10,981 nt of DNA. Origin: Myxococcaceae bacterium (GTDB taxonomy: Bacteria; Myxococcota; Myxococcia; Myxococcales; Myxococcaceae). The translations under genes and the position numbers were made by a program. Position 1 is the stretch's first letter; every line of letters begins with the position of its first letter. Under the pieces are notes generated by a model that did no database searches, was not told the DNA's origin, and saw only the letters and a list, made by a program, of their open reading frames with translations. The stretch covers positions 1 through 10,981 of the forward strand of contig JAGSPQ010000025.1 of NCBI GenBank assembly GCA_018262385.1, given 5' to 3'. Shown in pieces: positions 1-7,188 of the stretch.

Positions 1-3000
1 TTCCACAGCGCGGTGCCGCGCTGGACCCTGCCGCCGAACACCCGGGGGTTGATCTTCAGCGCCTTGTCCACCTGCTCGAGCGCGAGGTCGACCCGCCCCT
101 TCGACAGCTCGAGCTTCGAGATCCCGACGTAGGCCTCGCTGAGCGTCGGGTTGAGCTCGACCGCCCGCTTGAGCTCGAGCTCGGCGCGCTCGGGATCGTT
201 GTCCGACAGCGCCAGCTCGCCCATCACCACCCGGACCTCGGCGTTGTCGGGCGCCCGCTTCAGCGCTTCCTCCAGCTGCGGCTTGGCGTCGCTGACCCGG
301 CGGAAGCGCAGGTAGAGCCGGGCGAGGTAGAGCTGGGCCTCGACCAGCGTCGGATCCGCGGCCGCCGCCCTGAGGTAGGCCGCCTCGGCCTCCTTGGTGC
401 GATCGAGCGCGTCGTCGACCCGGGCCGACAGGTAGATCAGCCGCGCGTTGGCGGGGAAGCGCGCGGTCGAGCCGGCGACCACTCCCATCGCGTCCTCCAT
501 CTTGCCCAGCACGATCAGCGAAGACAGGTAGGCCTCGGCGTACTCCAGGCTCTCGGGAGACGCCTCGGCCGCCTCCTTGAAGTACGGCAGCGCCTTGGCG
601 TGGTCATGCAGCGCGACGTAGGCCGCCGCCAGCCGCGCCTTGGTGAACGAGTTCCCCTCGTCGGCCTTCAGCGCTTCCTTGAAGAGCGGAATCGCCTCCA
701 CCGACTTGTGCTGCATCGCCAGCGTCTCGGCCTTCAGCGCCAGCGCCTTGCCCAGCTCGGCCGGGCCCAGCTTGTCGCGGCGGGTCTCGCCCAGCGCCTG
801 CTCGATCACCACCGAGCCGCGGGCGAGGTCCTTGCGGATCAGCAGCTCGATCGCCGCCAGCTCGACGGCGGACGACGCGTGGTCCGGGTCGGCCTTGATC
901 GCCTCTTCGTACCGGCCGGCCGCGAGGTCGGCCTCTTTCTGCAGCTGATGCAGGTTGCCCAGCGCGTGGAGCGCGCGCGCCGAGTCAGGCTTCTTCTTCA
1001 AGATCGCCTCGAGCTCGCTGCGCGCCTGCGGCAGCTGGTTCTTCTGCACGAAGCCCTCGGCCCGCAAGAACGCCAGCTCGACGTCGTCGGCGTTCTCGGT
1101 TCGCGCCAGCGCGTCGCCCAACAGCGCGAGCGCCTCGTCGGCGTTCTTGTTGGTGAGCGCCAGGCCCGCCCGCGCCTTCACCGCCTCGGGGTGCTTGGCG
1201 CCCAGCAGCTTGATGTTCTCCAGCTCGGCCTGGGCCTGCGTCATCTCGGCCGGGCTCGCGGCGGCGTACTTGCGCTGGAGGTAGAAGATCGACTGGCACC
1301 AGATCGCCCGCGCCTCGGGGTATTCCTTCACCCGCAGCGTCGAGAGCGCCGTCTCTCGCGCCTGCTGGTAGCCCTTGAAGGTGTCGGACAGCAGGGCCTT
1401 CTGCGCCTCTCGCAGCTCGGCGAACTCGCGGGTGCCGGCCTTCACCTTCGCCGGGAAGAGCACCTTGAGGCCGAAGAAGCCGTAGGGAGTGGTGCCGAGG
1501 AACGCGCCGGTGCTGCCCGCCGCCAGGACCAGGATCCCGACCGCGATGAACGGCAGCCGCTTGCGGAAGGGAACCGGCTCTTTGCCCTGGACGACGGCGA
1601 CCGCCGCCATCCGGCCTTCGTAGAGGTTCTTCAGCCGATCCATCGAGGCGGCCTGCTGCTGCGACTGCTCGCCCACCTGCGGAAGGTTGGTGGTGGTGGC
1701 CGACTTGGAGGGCGTCTCCATCAGCTTGGTGATCGCCGCCTGGAACGAGGCCTCGCCACCGATCGGCTGCCAGGACTCGCTGTCGAGCGAGACCTCTTCG
1801 TTGCCGAGCAGCTGCCCATCCTCGAGCATCTTGATGATCACCGCGTCTTCGAACGGGCCGAAGACCTTGCCGCTGCGCCGGCGGATGTGGAACCGGCGCG
1901 CCTTGACGGCGCCGTCCTTGGCGCCCGCCTCACGCGCGGTCGAGTCGATGAACGACAACATCTCGAGCCCGTCGGCCGAGGCCGCCGGCTTGGCCGAGAC
2001 CGGGGGAGCCGACAGATCCGCTTCGAGATCGTCGGTTCCCTTCGGAGCGCTGGTGGGGTCGAACTCGAGCGACTCGTTGGCTCCCTCGAACTCCACCTCT
2101 CCAAACGACGGAGCGGCCTGCGGCGGCCCGGGAGGCGCCGGCGGGGGGGCGCTCGCCGCCGCGCGGTTGACCGGGGGCGGGGGCGCCATGTCGAAGCTGA
2201 AGTCGGCCGCAGCGGGCTCGGCCGGGGCCGGCAGATCCGGCGTCGACGGCATCGGCAGATCGGTCGAGAAGTCCGGCATCTCGAACGGGTCGGCCGCCGC
2301 GGCAGGCGAAGGCAGATCGGTGTACTGCGGCTCGTTGGCCTGCGGCGCCGCGGCCGGGCGGTCGGCCCGGGTGGGCACCGCGCCGCGGGGCGAAGGCAGG
2401 TCGGAGTAGTCGGGGGCCGGGGCCTTCGACGCCGGCCGGGCAGGCGGCGGGGGCGGGTCGTCGAACGAGGGCGCTTCGAAGCTGATCGCCGGGGCCTGCC
2501 GCGGCTTGACCCCCTTGGGCGAGGGCAGATCCGAGAAGTCGAAATTCGGAGCGGCCGGCACCGTCTGCGCCGGCGGCGGTTGGTCGAACTCGAACGGATC
2601 GGGCGGGGGCGGGAGCTCTTCTCCGGTCAGCGAGGCGTAGCTGCCGGTGGGGGCGTCGTTGCCGGGCAGGGGAATCGCTCCCCCGTCCTCGGCGTCGTAG
2701 GCCTGGTGCTGACCGGTGGGGGCGTAGCTGCCGGGCAGGGGAATCGCGTCGCCTTCCTCGGCGCCGAGGGGCTGCGGCTGGCTGGGGGGGGCGTAGCTGC
2801 CGGGCAGCGGAACCGCGCCCCGCTGGGGGGCGGGCGGCTGGCCGGTGGGGGCGTAGCTGCCGGGCAGCGGAATCGCGCCCCGCTGCGAGGCGGGCGGCTG
2901 GGAGATCGCGGTGTGCTGGTAGTTGCCGGGCAGGGGAATCGCGTGGGAGGCGGTCGGCTGGCTCTCGGCGAAGCCCACGTCGGCGTCGTCGGCGAAGTCG

Positions 3001-3797
3001 ACTTCTCCGCCCATCGCCGCCGGCCCGGCGATCGCGCCCGGCAGCGGAATCGAGGGGGGCATCGCGCCCACCCGGGTCGGCTCGTAGTTGCCGGGCAGGG
3101 GAATCGGGTCGCTCGCCGAGGGATCGAAGTCGTAGGACTGCGCAGGCTGGGCGGCCTCGGTGCCGACCCGGGTCTTCTCGTCTTCCCAGTCCTGGGTCGA
3201 CTGGGGCTTGGCGGCGCTGATCCCCGGAAGCGGGATCGCCCTGGGCTTGCTGGGCCTGGCCTCGGCCGGATCGAAGTCGTAGGCCGCGGGAGGCAGGGTG
3301 GTGTCGGTGCCGACCCGGGTCTTCTCCTCTTCCCACTCCTGGGCCTGAGGTTTGGCGGCGGTGATCCCCGGCAGCGGGATCGGGCTGCTGCGGGGCGAGG
3401 CCATCGGCCTGGGCGGCGCGGCCTGGCCAGGGAGGGGGACCGCGCCCACCCGCACCGTGGCCGGCATCTGCGGCGGCGCCGGAACGTGGACGTTCGAAGG
3501 GGGCGCGGCGTTGGTGAGCGCCCCGGGGATCATCTCGGCCGGCATCACCCGGGTCGACTCCTCTTCCCAGTCCTGGGTCGACTGCGGCTTGGCCGCGCTG
3601 ATCGCCGGCATCGCCGAGGGCATCCGCGCGGTCGGGCCGGGGAGCGGGATCGCGCCCGCGCCGGAAGCGTCAGCCGAAGGGGGTTTGACCGGGAAGATCT
3701 GTTGGCAGGTCGGGCACTTGATGCGCGCTCCTCCGGCCGGGATCTTCTTGTCGTCGATGTTGAGGTGTGCGTTGCAGGAAGGGCACGCGACCTTCAT
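1..3797 (-). CDS. Zinc-ribbon / GYF / TPR single-pass membrane protein (C-terminus cut off by window edge)
   Basis: The frame is open for 1,265 codons from ATG at 3797 and runs off the left edge with no stop. Residues 1-37 form an MJ0042-type zinc ribbon with Cys5, Cys8, Cys28 and Cys31. Residues 38 to about 630 are a Pro/Ala-rich, probably disordered linker with three short-repeat families. Residues 636-681 match a GYF_2 (DUF4339) domain, with FGPF at 646-649 and Trp676. A hydrophobic helix lies at 748-768 after a basic flank. From about 860 to the edge there are at least nine TPR-like units ending in KxxP/AxxP-type turns. Expected topology is ribbon, linker and GYF in the cytoplasm and TPRs in the periplasm. 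The start is set by an AAGGAG box four bases upstream. Ribbon plus GYF plus one membrane helix recalls the myxobacterial gliding proteins GltJ/AgmX and, from memory, the TPR-rich GltI/AgmK. There are no motility neighbours here, so I give no symbol. It may be a scaffold; function is unknown. Confidence 0.9.
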   Translation of the reverse strand, partial: MKVACPSCNAHLNIDDKKIPAGGARIKCPTCQQIFPVKPPSADASGAGAIPLPGPTARMPSAMPAISAAKPQSTQDWEEESTRVMPAEMIPGALTNAAPPSNVHVPAPPQMPATVRVGAVPLPGQAAPPRPMASPRSSPIPLPGITAAKPQAQEWEEEKTRVGTDTTLPPAAYDFDPAEARPSKPRAIPLPGISAAKPQSTQDWEDEKTRVGTEAAQPAQSYDFDPSASDPIPLPGNYEPTRVGAMPPSIPLPGAIAGPAAMGGEVDFADDADVGFAESQPTASHAIPLPGNYQHTAISQPPASQRGAIPLPGSYAPTGQPPAPQRGAVPLPGSYAPPSQPQPLGAEEGDAIPLPGSYAPTGQHQAYDAEDGGAIPLPGNDAPTGSYASLTGEELPPPPDPFEFDQPPPAQTVPAAPNFDFSDLPSPKGVKPRQAPAISFEAPSFDDPPPPPARPASKAPAPDYSDLPSPRGAVPTRADRPAAAPQANEPQYTDLPSPAAAADPFEMPDFSTDLPMPSTPDLPAPAEPAAADFSFDMAPPPPVNRAAASAPPPAPPGPPQAAPSFGEVEFEGANESLEFDPTSAPKGTDDLEADLSAPPVSAKPAASADGLEMLSFIDSTAREAGAKDGAVKARRFHIRRRSGKVFGPFEDAVIIKMLEDGQLLGNEEVSLDSESWQPIGGEASFQAAITKLMETPSKSATTTNLPQVGEQSQQQAASMDRLKNLYEGRMAAVAVVQGKEPVPFRKRLPFIAVGILVLAAGSTGAFLGTTPYGFFGLKVLFPAKVKAGTREFAELREAQKALLSDTFKGYQQARETALSTLRVKEYPEARAIWCQSIFYLQRKYAAASPAEMTQAQAELENIKLLGAKHPEAVKARAGLALTNKNADEALALLGDALARTENADDVELAFLRAEGFVQKNQLPQARSELEAILKKKPDSARALHALGNLHQLQKEADLAAGRYEEAIKADPDHASSAVELAAIELLIRKDLARGSVVIEQALGETRRDKLGPAELGKALALKAETLAMQHKSVEAIPLFKEALKADEGNSFTKARLAAAYVALHDHAKALPYFKEAAEASPESLEYAEAYLSSLIVLGKMEDAMGVVAGSTARFPANARLIYLSARVDDALDRTKEAEAAYLRAAAADPTLVEAQLYLARLYLRFRRVSDAKPQLEEALKRAPDNAEVRVVMGELALSDNDPERAELELKRAVELNPTLSEAYVGISKLELSKGRVDLALEQVDKALKINPRVFGGRVQRGTALW
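2223..2531 (-). repeat. Five DLPxP motifs in the distal linker
   Basis: DLPSP occurs at residues 423, 466 and 494, followed by DLPMP at 513 and DLPAP at 521. They lie between the last PLPG repeat and the GYF domain. The first three follow an aromatic plus Ser/Thr plus Asp context (FSD, YSD, YTD). They form a second proline-motif family distinct from PLPG. Confidence 0.75.
2781..2900 (-). repeat. 60-bp tandem duplication (two units) inside the PLPG region
   Basis: Bases 2781-2840 and 2841-2900 align without gaps and differ at five of 60 positions. Three of the six ten-base blocks are identical. Each unit encodes 20 residues of the form PLPGSYAPxxQPPAPQRGA. Because 60 is a multiple of three, the duplication keeps the frame. 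A diverged third relative begins near 2722, at a period of about 69 bases. This looks like a recent in-frame repeat expansion. Confidence 0.85.
3165..3602 (-). repeat. Three copies of an acidic W-E-x-E-x-T-R-V motif
   Basis: Residues 66-84, 145-162 and 193-211 share the pattern I[S/T]AAKPQ, a short gap, then [D/E]WE[E/D]E[S/K]TRV. The conserved threonines are Thr82, Thr160 and Thr209. A shorter relative, EPTRVG, has Thr241. The first and third copies share a 23-base identical stretch (3562-3584 and 3181-3203). The second and third copies are each followed by a YDFDP segment. A single Thr in an acidic, otherwise Thr-poor context could be a phosphorylation or docking site; this is inference. 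Confidence 0.8.
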
Positions 3798-3889
3798 GGC
3801 TCTCCTTGATTCGAACCGCGTGAAGCGGGCGCAGGTTACCTTACGAGGATGACGCTGGCGATTGTCCGTGCTACGCGCCGCCGCGAAAA
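3798..3889. promoter_or_regulatory. Divergent intergenic region between the TPR gene and the glycosyltransferase operon
   Basis: This 92-bp spacer separates two divergently transcribed units and so should hold both promoters. I see no convincing -35/-10 pair on either strand. Apart from the AAGGAG box of the minus gene, no operator-like inverted repeat stands out. The glycosyltransferase ATG lacks a recognisable ribosome binding site. Confidence 0.45.
3802..3807 (-). promoter_or_regulatory. Shine-Dalgarno site of the zinc-ribbon/TPR gene
   Basis: AAGGAG on the minus strand sits four bases before the ATG at 3797. It is the strongest ribosome binding site in the window and fixes the start so that the protein begins directly with the zinc ribbon (MKVACPSC). 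Confidence 0.75.
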
Positions 3890-4597
3890 ATGCCGCATCT
3901 TTCCATCGTCATCCCCGTCTACAACGAGGAGTCGATCGTCGAGTCTGCCGCCCGGGAGCTGGCCTCCGGGCTGGACGCGCGCGGCTGGGACTATGAGATC
4001 ATCTTCGCGGAGAACGGCTCGCGGGACGCGACCCCCCAGATCCTCGAGCGGATGTGTGCCGCCAACCCACGCCTGAAGTGGTTCCACAGCGAGACGCCGA
4101 ACTACGGCAGCGCGCTGAAGCAGGGGATCCAGCGGGCGGCCGGCGAGCTGGTGGTCTGCGACGAGATCGACCTGTGCGACCTGGTCTTCTACGACGCGGC
4201 GATTCCCCGGCTGGAGAACCACGAGGCGGATCTGGTGGTCGGCAGCAAGGCGGCGCAGGGGGCCTCGGATCAGCGGCCGATCGTCCGCCGGCTGGCGACC
4301 CGGATGCACAACCGGCTGCTGTGGGTGGCGCTCGGCTTCAAGGGCACCGACACCCACGGGCTGAAGGCGTTTCGGCGGCAGGCGCTGCTGCCCACCATCG
4401 AGCGCTGCATCGTCGACATGGACGTCTTCGCCAGCGAGTTCGTGGTCCGCTCGTGGCGCGACGGGCTGAAGGTGATCGAGATTCCGATTCAGCTTCAGGA
4501 GAAGCGCCAGCCGTCGATTCACCTCTTTCGCCGCGTGCCCAACGTGCTGCGAAACGTCGCCAAGCTCGTCTACGTGATTCGCGTCCGGGGGAAGTAG
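3890..4597 (+). CDS. GT2-family glycosyltransferase (DPM1/ArnC-like, soluble)
   Basis: This 235-residue GT-A fold glycosyltransferase of family 2 probably moves a sugar from a nucleotide donor to a lipid or glycan acceptor at the cytoplasmic face of the membrane. It opens with VIPVYNEE (7-14), the family's nucleotide-binding start. ENGSRDAT (41-48) replaces the usual DDGSxDxT. DEIDLCD (91-97) occupies the DXD metal-site position. GTDTHGLKAFRR (152-163) matches the acceptor-loop region of dolichyl/polyprenyl-phosphate sugar synthases. A basic C-terminal stretch (204-235) could touch the membrane. It lacks the two C-terminal membrane helices of ArnC or GtrB, so it is closest in size to single-domain DPM1-type enzymes. 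It is first in a plus-strand operon with a NodB deacetylase and a kinase. ATG at 3890 is the only sensible start. The substrate is unknown. Confidence 0.85.
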   Translation: MPHLSIVIPVYNEESIVESAARELASGLDARGWDYEIIFAENGSRDATPQILERMCAANPRLKWFHSETPNYGSALKQGIQRAAGELVVCDEIDLCDLVFYDAAIPRLENHEADLVVGSKAAQGASDQRPIVRRLATRMHNRLLWVALGFKGTDTHGLKAFRRQALLPTIERCIVDMDVFASEFVVRSWRDGLKVIEIPIQLQEKRQPSIHLFRRVPNVLRNVAKLVYVIRVRGK

Positions 4598-4600
4598 CCC

Positions 4601-5533
4601 TTGGATCGCCTGGCTGCGGTCTCGGTCGACCTCGACACCCTGCCGCACTACTTCCGCATTCAAGGGCTCGACGAGCGCCAGGTCGATGCCCAGGCGCGGG
4701 CGCTGGTCAGCAAGGTGGCGATCGACCGCTACCTCGAGCTGTTCGACGGCCGGCCGGCCACCTTCTTCGCAATCGGGGAGGACCTGGCCGACCCGCAGAT
4801 GGGCGCCGGCCTCCGGGCCGCCCACCGGGCGAAGGTCGAGATCGCAAGCCACAGCTTCTCCCACGACTACGGGCTGTCGCGGCTTCGCCCGGCCCGGATC
4901 GCCGAGGATCTCCGGGCGGCGCACGAGGCGATCTTCACCGCGGTGGGAGTGGCGCCGGTGGGCTTCCGGGCGCCCGGCTACACCCTGTCCCCCGCGCTGC
5001 TGCAGGCGGTCGCCGCCCTCGGCTACGCCTACGACTCGTCGACCTTCCCGGCCACTCCGTACTACTCGGCCAAGGCGCTGGTGATGGGCGCCCTGAAGGT
5101 GCTCGGCCGCCCCTCGCGCGCGGTGCTCGACACCCCCCGGGTGCTGTTCGCGCCCCGGGTCCCCTACCGGCCCGATCCGCTCGCGCCCTACTCGCTGGGG
5201 AAGGCGCGGCTGCTCGAGCTGCCGGTGTCGGTGGCGCCCCGGACCCGGCTGCCGTTCATCGGCACCCTCGTCACCCGGCTGCCCTGGCCGGTGGTGAAGG
5301 CCACCTACCGGGCGCTCGCCCAGGATCGGCTGATCAACTTCGAGCTGCACGCGATCGACGTGCTCGACGAGTCGGACGGGGTGCCGGCGGTGCTCGCCCG
5401 CCAGCAGCGGGACTTGAAGGTGCCGGTGCGAGAGAAGCTCAAGCGCCTGAAAGAAGTATTTGGCTGGTTGTGGAGTGACGGTGAACCCGTCACGCTCGCA
5501 GAAGCGTCGAAACGACTGGCGCCCGCCCTCTAG
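4601..5533 (+). CDS. NodB-family polysaccharide deacetylase
   Basis: This 310-residue carbohydrate esterase 4 / NodB-fold enzyme is expected to remove an acyl group from an amino sugar using a divalent metal. Motifs in order are VDLDT with Asp10 (base) and Asp12 (metal), HSFSH with His84 and His88 (metal), GFRAPGY at 121-127 (groove Arg123), DSSTFP at 145-150, and FELHAID with His250 (likely catalytic acid). No signal peptide or membrane helix is visible, so a cytoplasmic location like ArnD is plausible rather than action on exported polymer. Its start is TTG. The codon before is CCC and the one before that is the TAG stop of the glycosyltransferase, in the same frame, so no earlier start is possible and the next in-frame ATG is Met67. 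A GGGGGA stretch just upstream may serve as ribosome binding site. Substrate unknown; probably the product of the preceding glycosyltransferase. Confidence 0.9.
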   Translation: MDRLAAVSVDLDTLPHYFRIQGLDERQVDAQARALVSKVAIDRYLELFDGRPATFFAIGEDLADPQMGAGLRAAHRAKVEIASHSFSHDYGLSRLRPARIAEDLRAAHEAIFTAVGVAPVGFRAPGYTLSPALLQAVAALGYAYDSSTFPATPYYSAKALVMGALKVLGRPSRAVLDTPRVLFAPRVPYRPDPLAPYSLGKARLLELPVSVAPRTRLPFIGTLVTRLPWPVVKATYRALAQDRLINFELHAIDVLDESDGVPAVLARQQRDLKVPVREKLKRLKEVFGWLWSDGEPVTLAEASKRLAPAL

Positions 5534-5553
5534 ACTCACGCGCCTTCACTGCG

Positions 5554-7188
5554 ATGGACACCGAGAAGCTCGGCAAATACCGGCTGCTGTCCCTGATCGC
5601 CACCGGCGGGATGGGAGAGGTGTTTCTCGCGCGGCAGGAAGGCCCGGCCGGCTTCTCGAAGACGGTGGTGATCAAGCGGATCCTGCGGCACCTCGCCGAC
5701 GACCAGGGCTTCATCGACATGTTCCTCAACGAGGCGCGGCTGGCGGCCCAGCTGCAGCACCCGAACATCGCGCAGATCTTCGGCCTCGAGCACGAGAGCG
5801 ACACCTGGTTCATCGCGATGGAGCACGTCCACGGTCGCTCGTGCCGCGCCTGCCTGACCGAGGCCCGCAAGCGCTCGGTGCGGTTTCCTCCGCGGATCGC
5901 CGCCCGGATCTGCGCCCAGGCGCTGCAGGGGCTGCAGTTCGCCCACCGGCTCACCGACGAAGGCGGGCGGCCGCTGGGGATCCTTCATCGCGACGTCAGC
6001 CCCGACAACGTGCTGGTCAGCTTCTCGGGCGCGGTGAAGCTGGTCGACTTCGGGATCGCCAAGGCGATGACCCGCAGCTTCACCTTCAACGGGCGGCTGA
6101 AGGGGAAGTTCGCCTACATGGCGCCCGAGCAGTTCGTCTCGGGGGCGACGATCGACGCGCGAATCGATCTGTACGCGATGGGCGTGCTGCTCCACGAGCT
6201 GGTCACCCTCGAGCTGCCGGCGAACGTCCCGAAGTCTCCCGATCAGGCGCTGCTGAGCCGTGCCCCGTGGACCCCCCACCCGGATCTGCCGGCCGAGCTC
6301 AACGCGATCCTCGACAAGGCGCTGCAATCCGATCCGGCCCAGCGGTGGGAGAGCGCCGACGCGTTCGCCCACGCGCTCGAGGAGTTCATCGCCGTCTCGG
6401 GTGAGCCGCTGACCGCCGCCCACGTCGCCGGGTTCCTCGAGGAGGTGTTCGGCCGCGAGGTGGTGATGACCAACCCGAGCGTGGCGACGATGGAGCCGGC
6501 GCCGCTGGGAGGCGGGCGCACCGACGTGCTGCCGGCGATCAAGGGGCCGGTGGTGCCGCCGGCCGGCGATCTGTGGGCGAGCTCGCCGACGGTGATCGAG
6601 CCGGCGCTGCAGGGCCAGCAGCAGCTTGGGACCCGCTCGGGGCCGGACATGGTCGCGGTGCCGGTGGCCACGCCGCCGGATCTGCGCTGGCCGTACGCGG
6701 TGGCGGCGGGCACCCTCGCGGTGGTGCTGCTGGGGTTCGGAGTGTGGACGATCGTGGGATCGACCCCGGAGCCGGTGGGGGCCGGGCCCGCGGTGCGGGT
6801 GGTGCCGCCGCTGAAGCTGGCTGCCTCGCCCGACCCGGCGCCGAAGGTGACGGTGGCGCCGGCGCCGGTCGAGCCGTGGGTGGACGCGGGCGCCCCGGCG
6901 ATCGCGGTGGTGCCGGACCAGCCGGCCGAGCCGCCCCGCCCGAAGATCAAGCGCAGGCCGCCGCCCCCCCGGCCCGGCCGGGTCACGGTGCGGGTCAACC
7001 CCTGGGCCGAGGTGTTCTTCAACGGCAAGAGCTACGGAATCACCCCGCTCAAGCACGCGATCGAGGTTCCGGCCGGCAACGTCACCTTCACCCTGAAGAA
7101 CCCTCAGCTCGGGGTGAACAGGAAGGTGACGGTGCGCGTCGCCGCCGGCGGCGAGGTGGTGCTGAAGGCCGACCTGTTCAAGAAGTAG
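5554..7188 (+). CDS. Transmembrane Hanks-type Ser/Thr protein kinase with C-terminal PEGA domain
   Basis: In this 544-residue kinase, residues 8 to about 280 form the catalytic domain: glycine loop TGGMGEV (17-23), VIK Lys41, helix-C Glu60, HRDVSPDN (145-152; Asp147, Asn152), DFG (165-167) and APE (190-192). The usual Lys of the HRDxK loop is Ser149, a form I recall as common in myxobacterial kinases, so activity is expected. One helix (380-401) follows a low-complexity linker. A Pro/Ala-rich stalk then leads to a PEGA-type beta domain (476-544), probably periplasmic and possibly a wall- or glycan-contact sensor. It lies 20 bp after the deacetylase and is probably co-transcribed. TAGACT at 5531-5536 could be a weak internal -10 box, but no -35 fits. 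The ATG has no ribosome binding site. The 3' end overlaps a small antisense gene by 85 bp. Targets are unknown. Confidence 0.95.
   Translation: MDTEKLGKYRLLSLIATGGMGEVFLARQEGPAGFSKTVVIKRILRHLADDQGFIDMFLNEARLAAQLQHPNIAQIFGLEHESDTWFIAMEHVHGRSCRACLTEARKRSVRFPPRIAARICAQALQGLQFAHRLTDEGGRPLGILHRDVSPDNVLVSFSGAVKLVDFGIAKAMTRSFTFNGRLKGKFAYMAPEQFVSGATIDARIDLYAMGVLLHELVTLELPANVPKSPDQALLSRAPWTPHPDLPAELNAILDKALQSDPAQRWESADAFAHALEEFIAVSGEPLTAAHVAGFLEEVFGREVVMTNPSVATMEPAPLGGGRTDVLPAIKGPVVPPAGDLWASSPTVIEPALQGQQQLGTRSGPDMVAVPVATPPDLRWPYAVAAGTLAVVLLGFGVWTIVGSTPEPVGAGPAVRVVPPLKLAASPDPAPKVTVAPAPVEPWVDAGAPAIAVVPDQPAEPPRPKIKRRPPPPRPGRVTVRVNPWAEVFFNGKSYGITPLKHAIEVPAGNVTFTLKNPQLGVNRKVTVRVAAGGEVVLKADLFKK

Larger units (their letters stand above)
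2661..3650 (-). repeat. Eleven dispersed PLPG-coding repeats in the linker
   Basis: Translated on the minus strand, the linker carries [I/V]PLPG eleven times between residues 50 and 379, most often preceded by GA or DA and followed by NY or SY. Spacing varies from about 20 to 60 residues. The coding DNA is similar between several copies, which suggests expansion by duplication as well as selection on the peptide. PLPG resembles the proline-rich ligands bound by GYF domains, and this protein has its own GYF domain about 260 residues further on. Confidence 0.9.

Noticed and set aside
2661..3650. CRISPR-like or other DNA-level array in the repeat region
   Set aside because: Spacing is irregular, copies diverge mainly at synonymous positions and all lie in one reading frame, so these are protein-coding repeats.
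600..3809. A 1,069-codon open frame on the plus strand opposite the zinc-ribbon/TPR gene
   Set aside because: It is low-complexity, dominated by Arg, Gly and Leu, with no domain. The opposite strand encodes a coherent ribbon-GYF-TPR protein. It is an artefact of high-GC codon bias on the complementary strand.
3849..4076. Short plus-strand frame with a GAGG just before its ATG, ahead of the glycosyltransferase
   Set aside because: It is Ser/Arg/Pro-rich, overlaps the glycosyltransferase in another frame and shows no domain. The GAGG is probably chance.
3836..7056. Two long minus-strand frames opposite the glycosyltransferase, deacetylase and kinase
   Set aside because: Composition is Arg/His/Gln/Val-rich shadow sequence with no motifs, whereas the plus strand carries the full GT2, NodB and kinase signatures.
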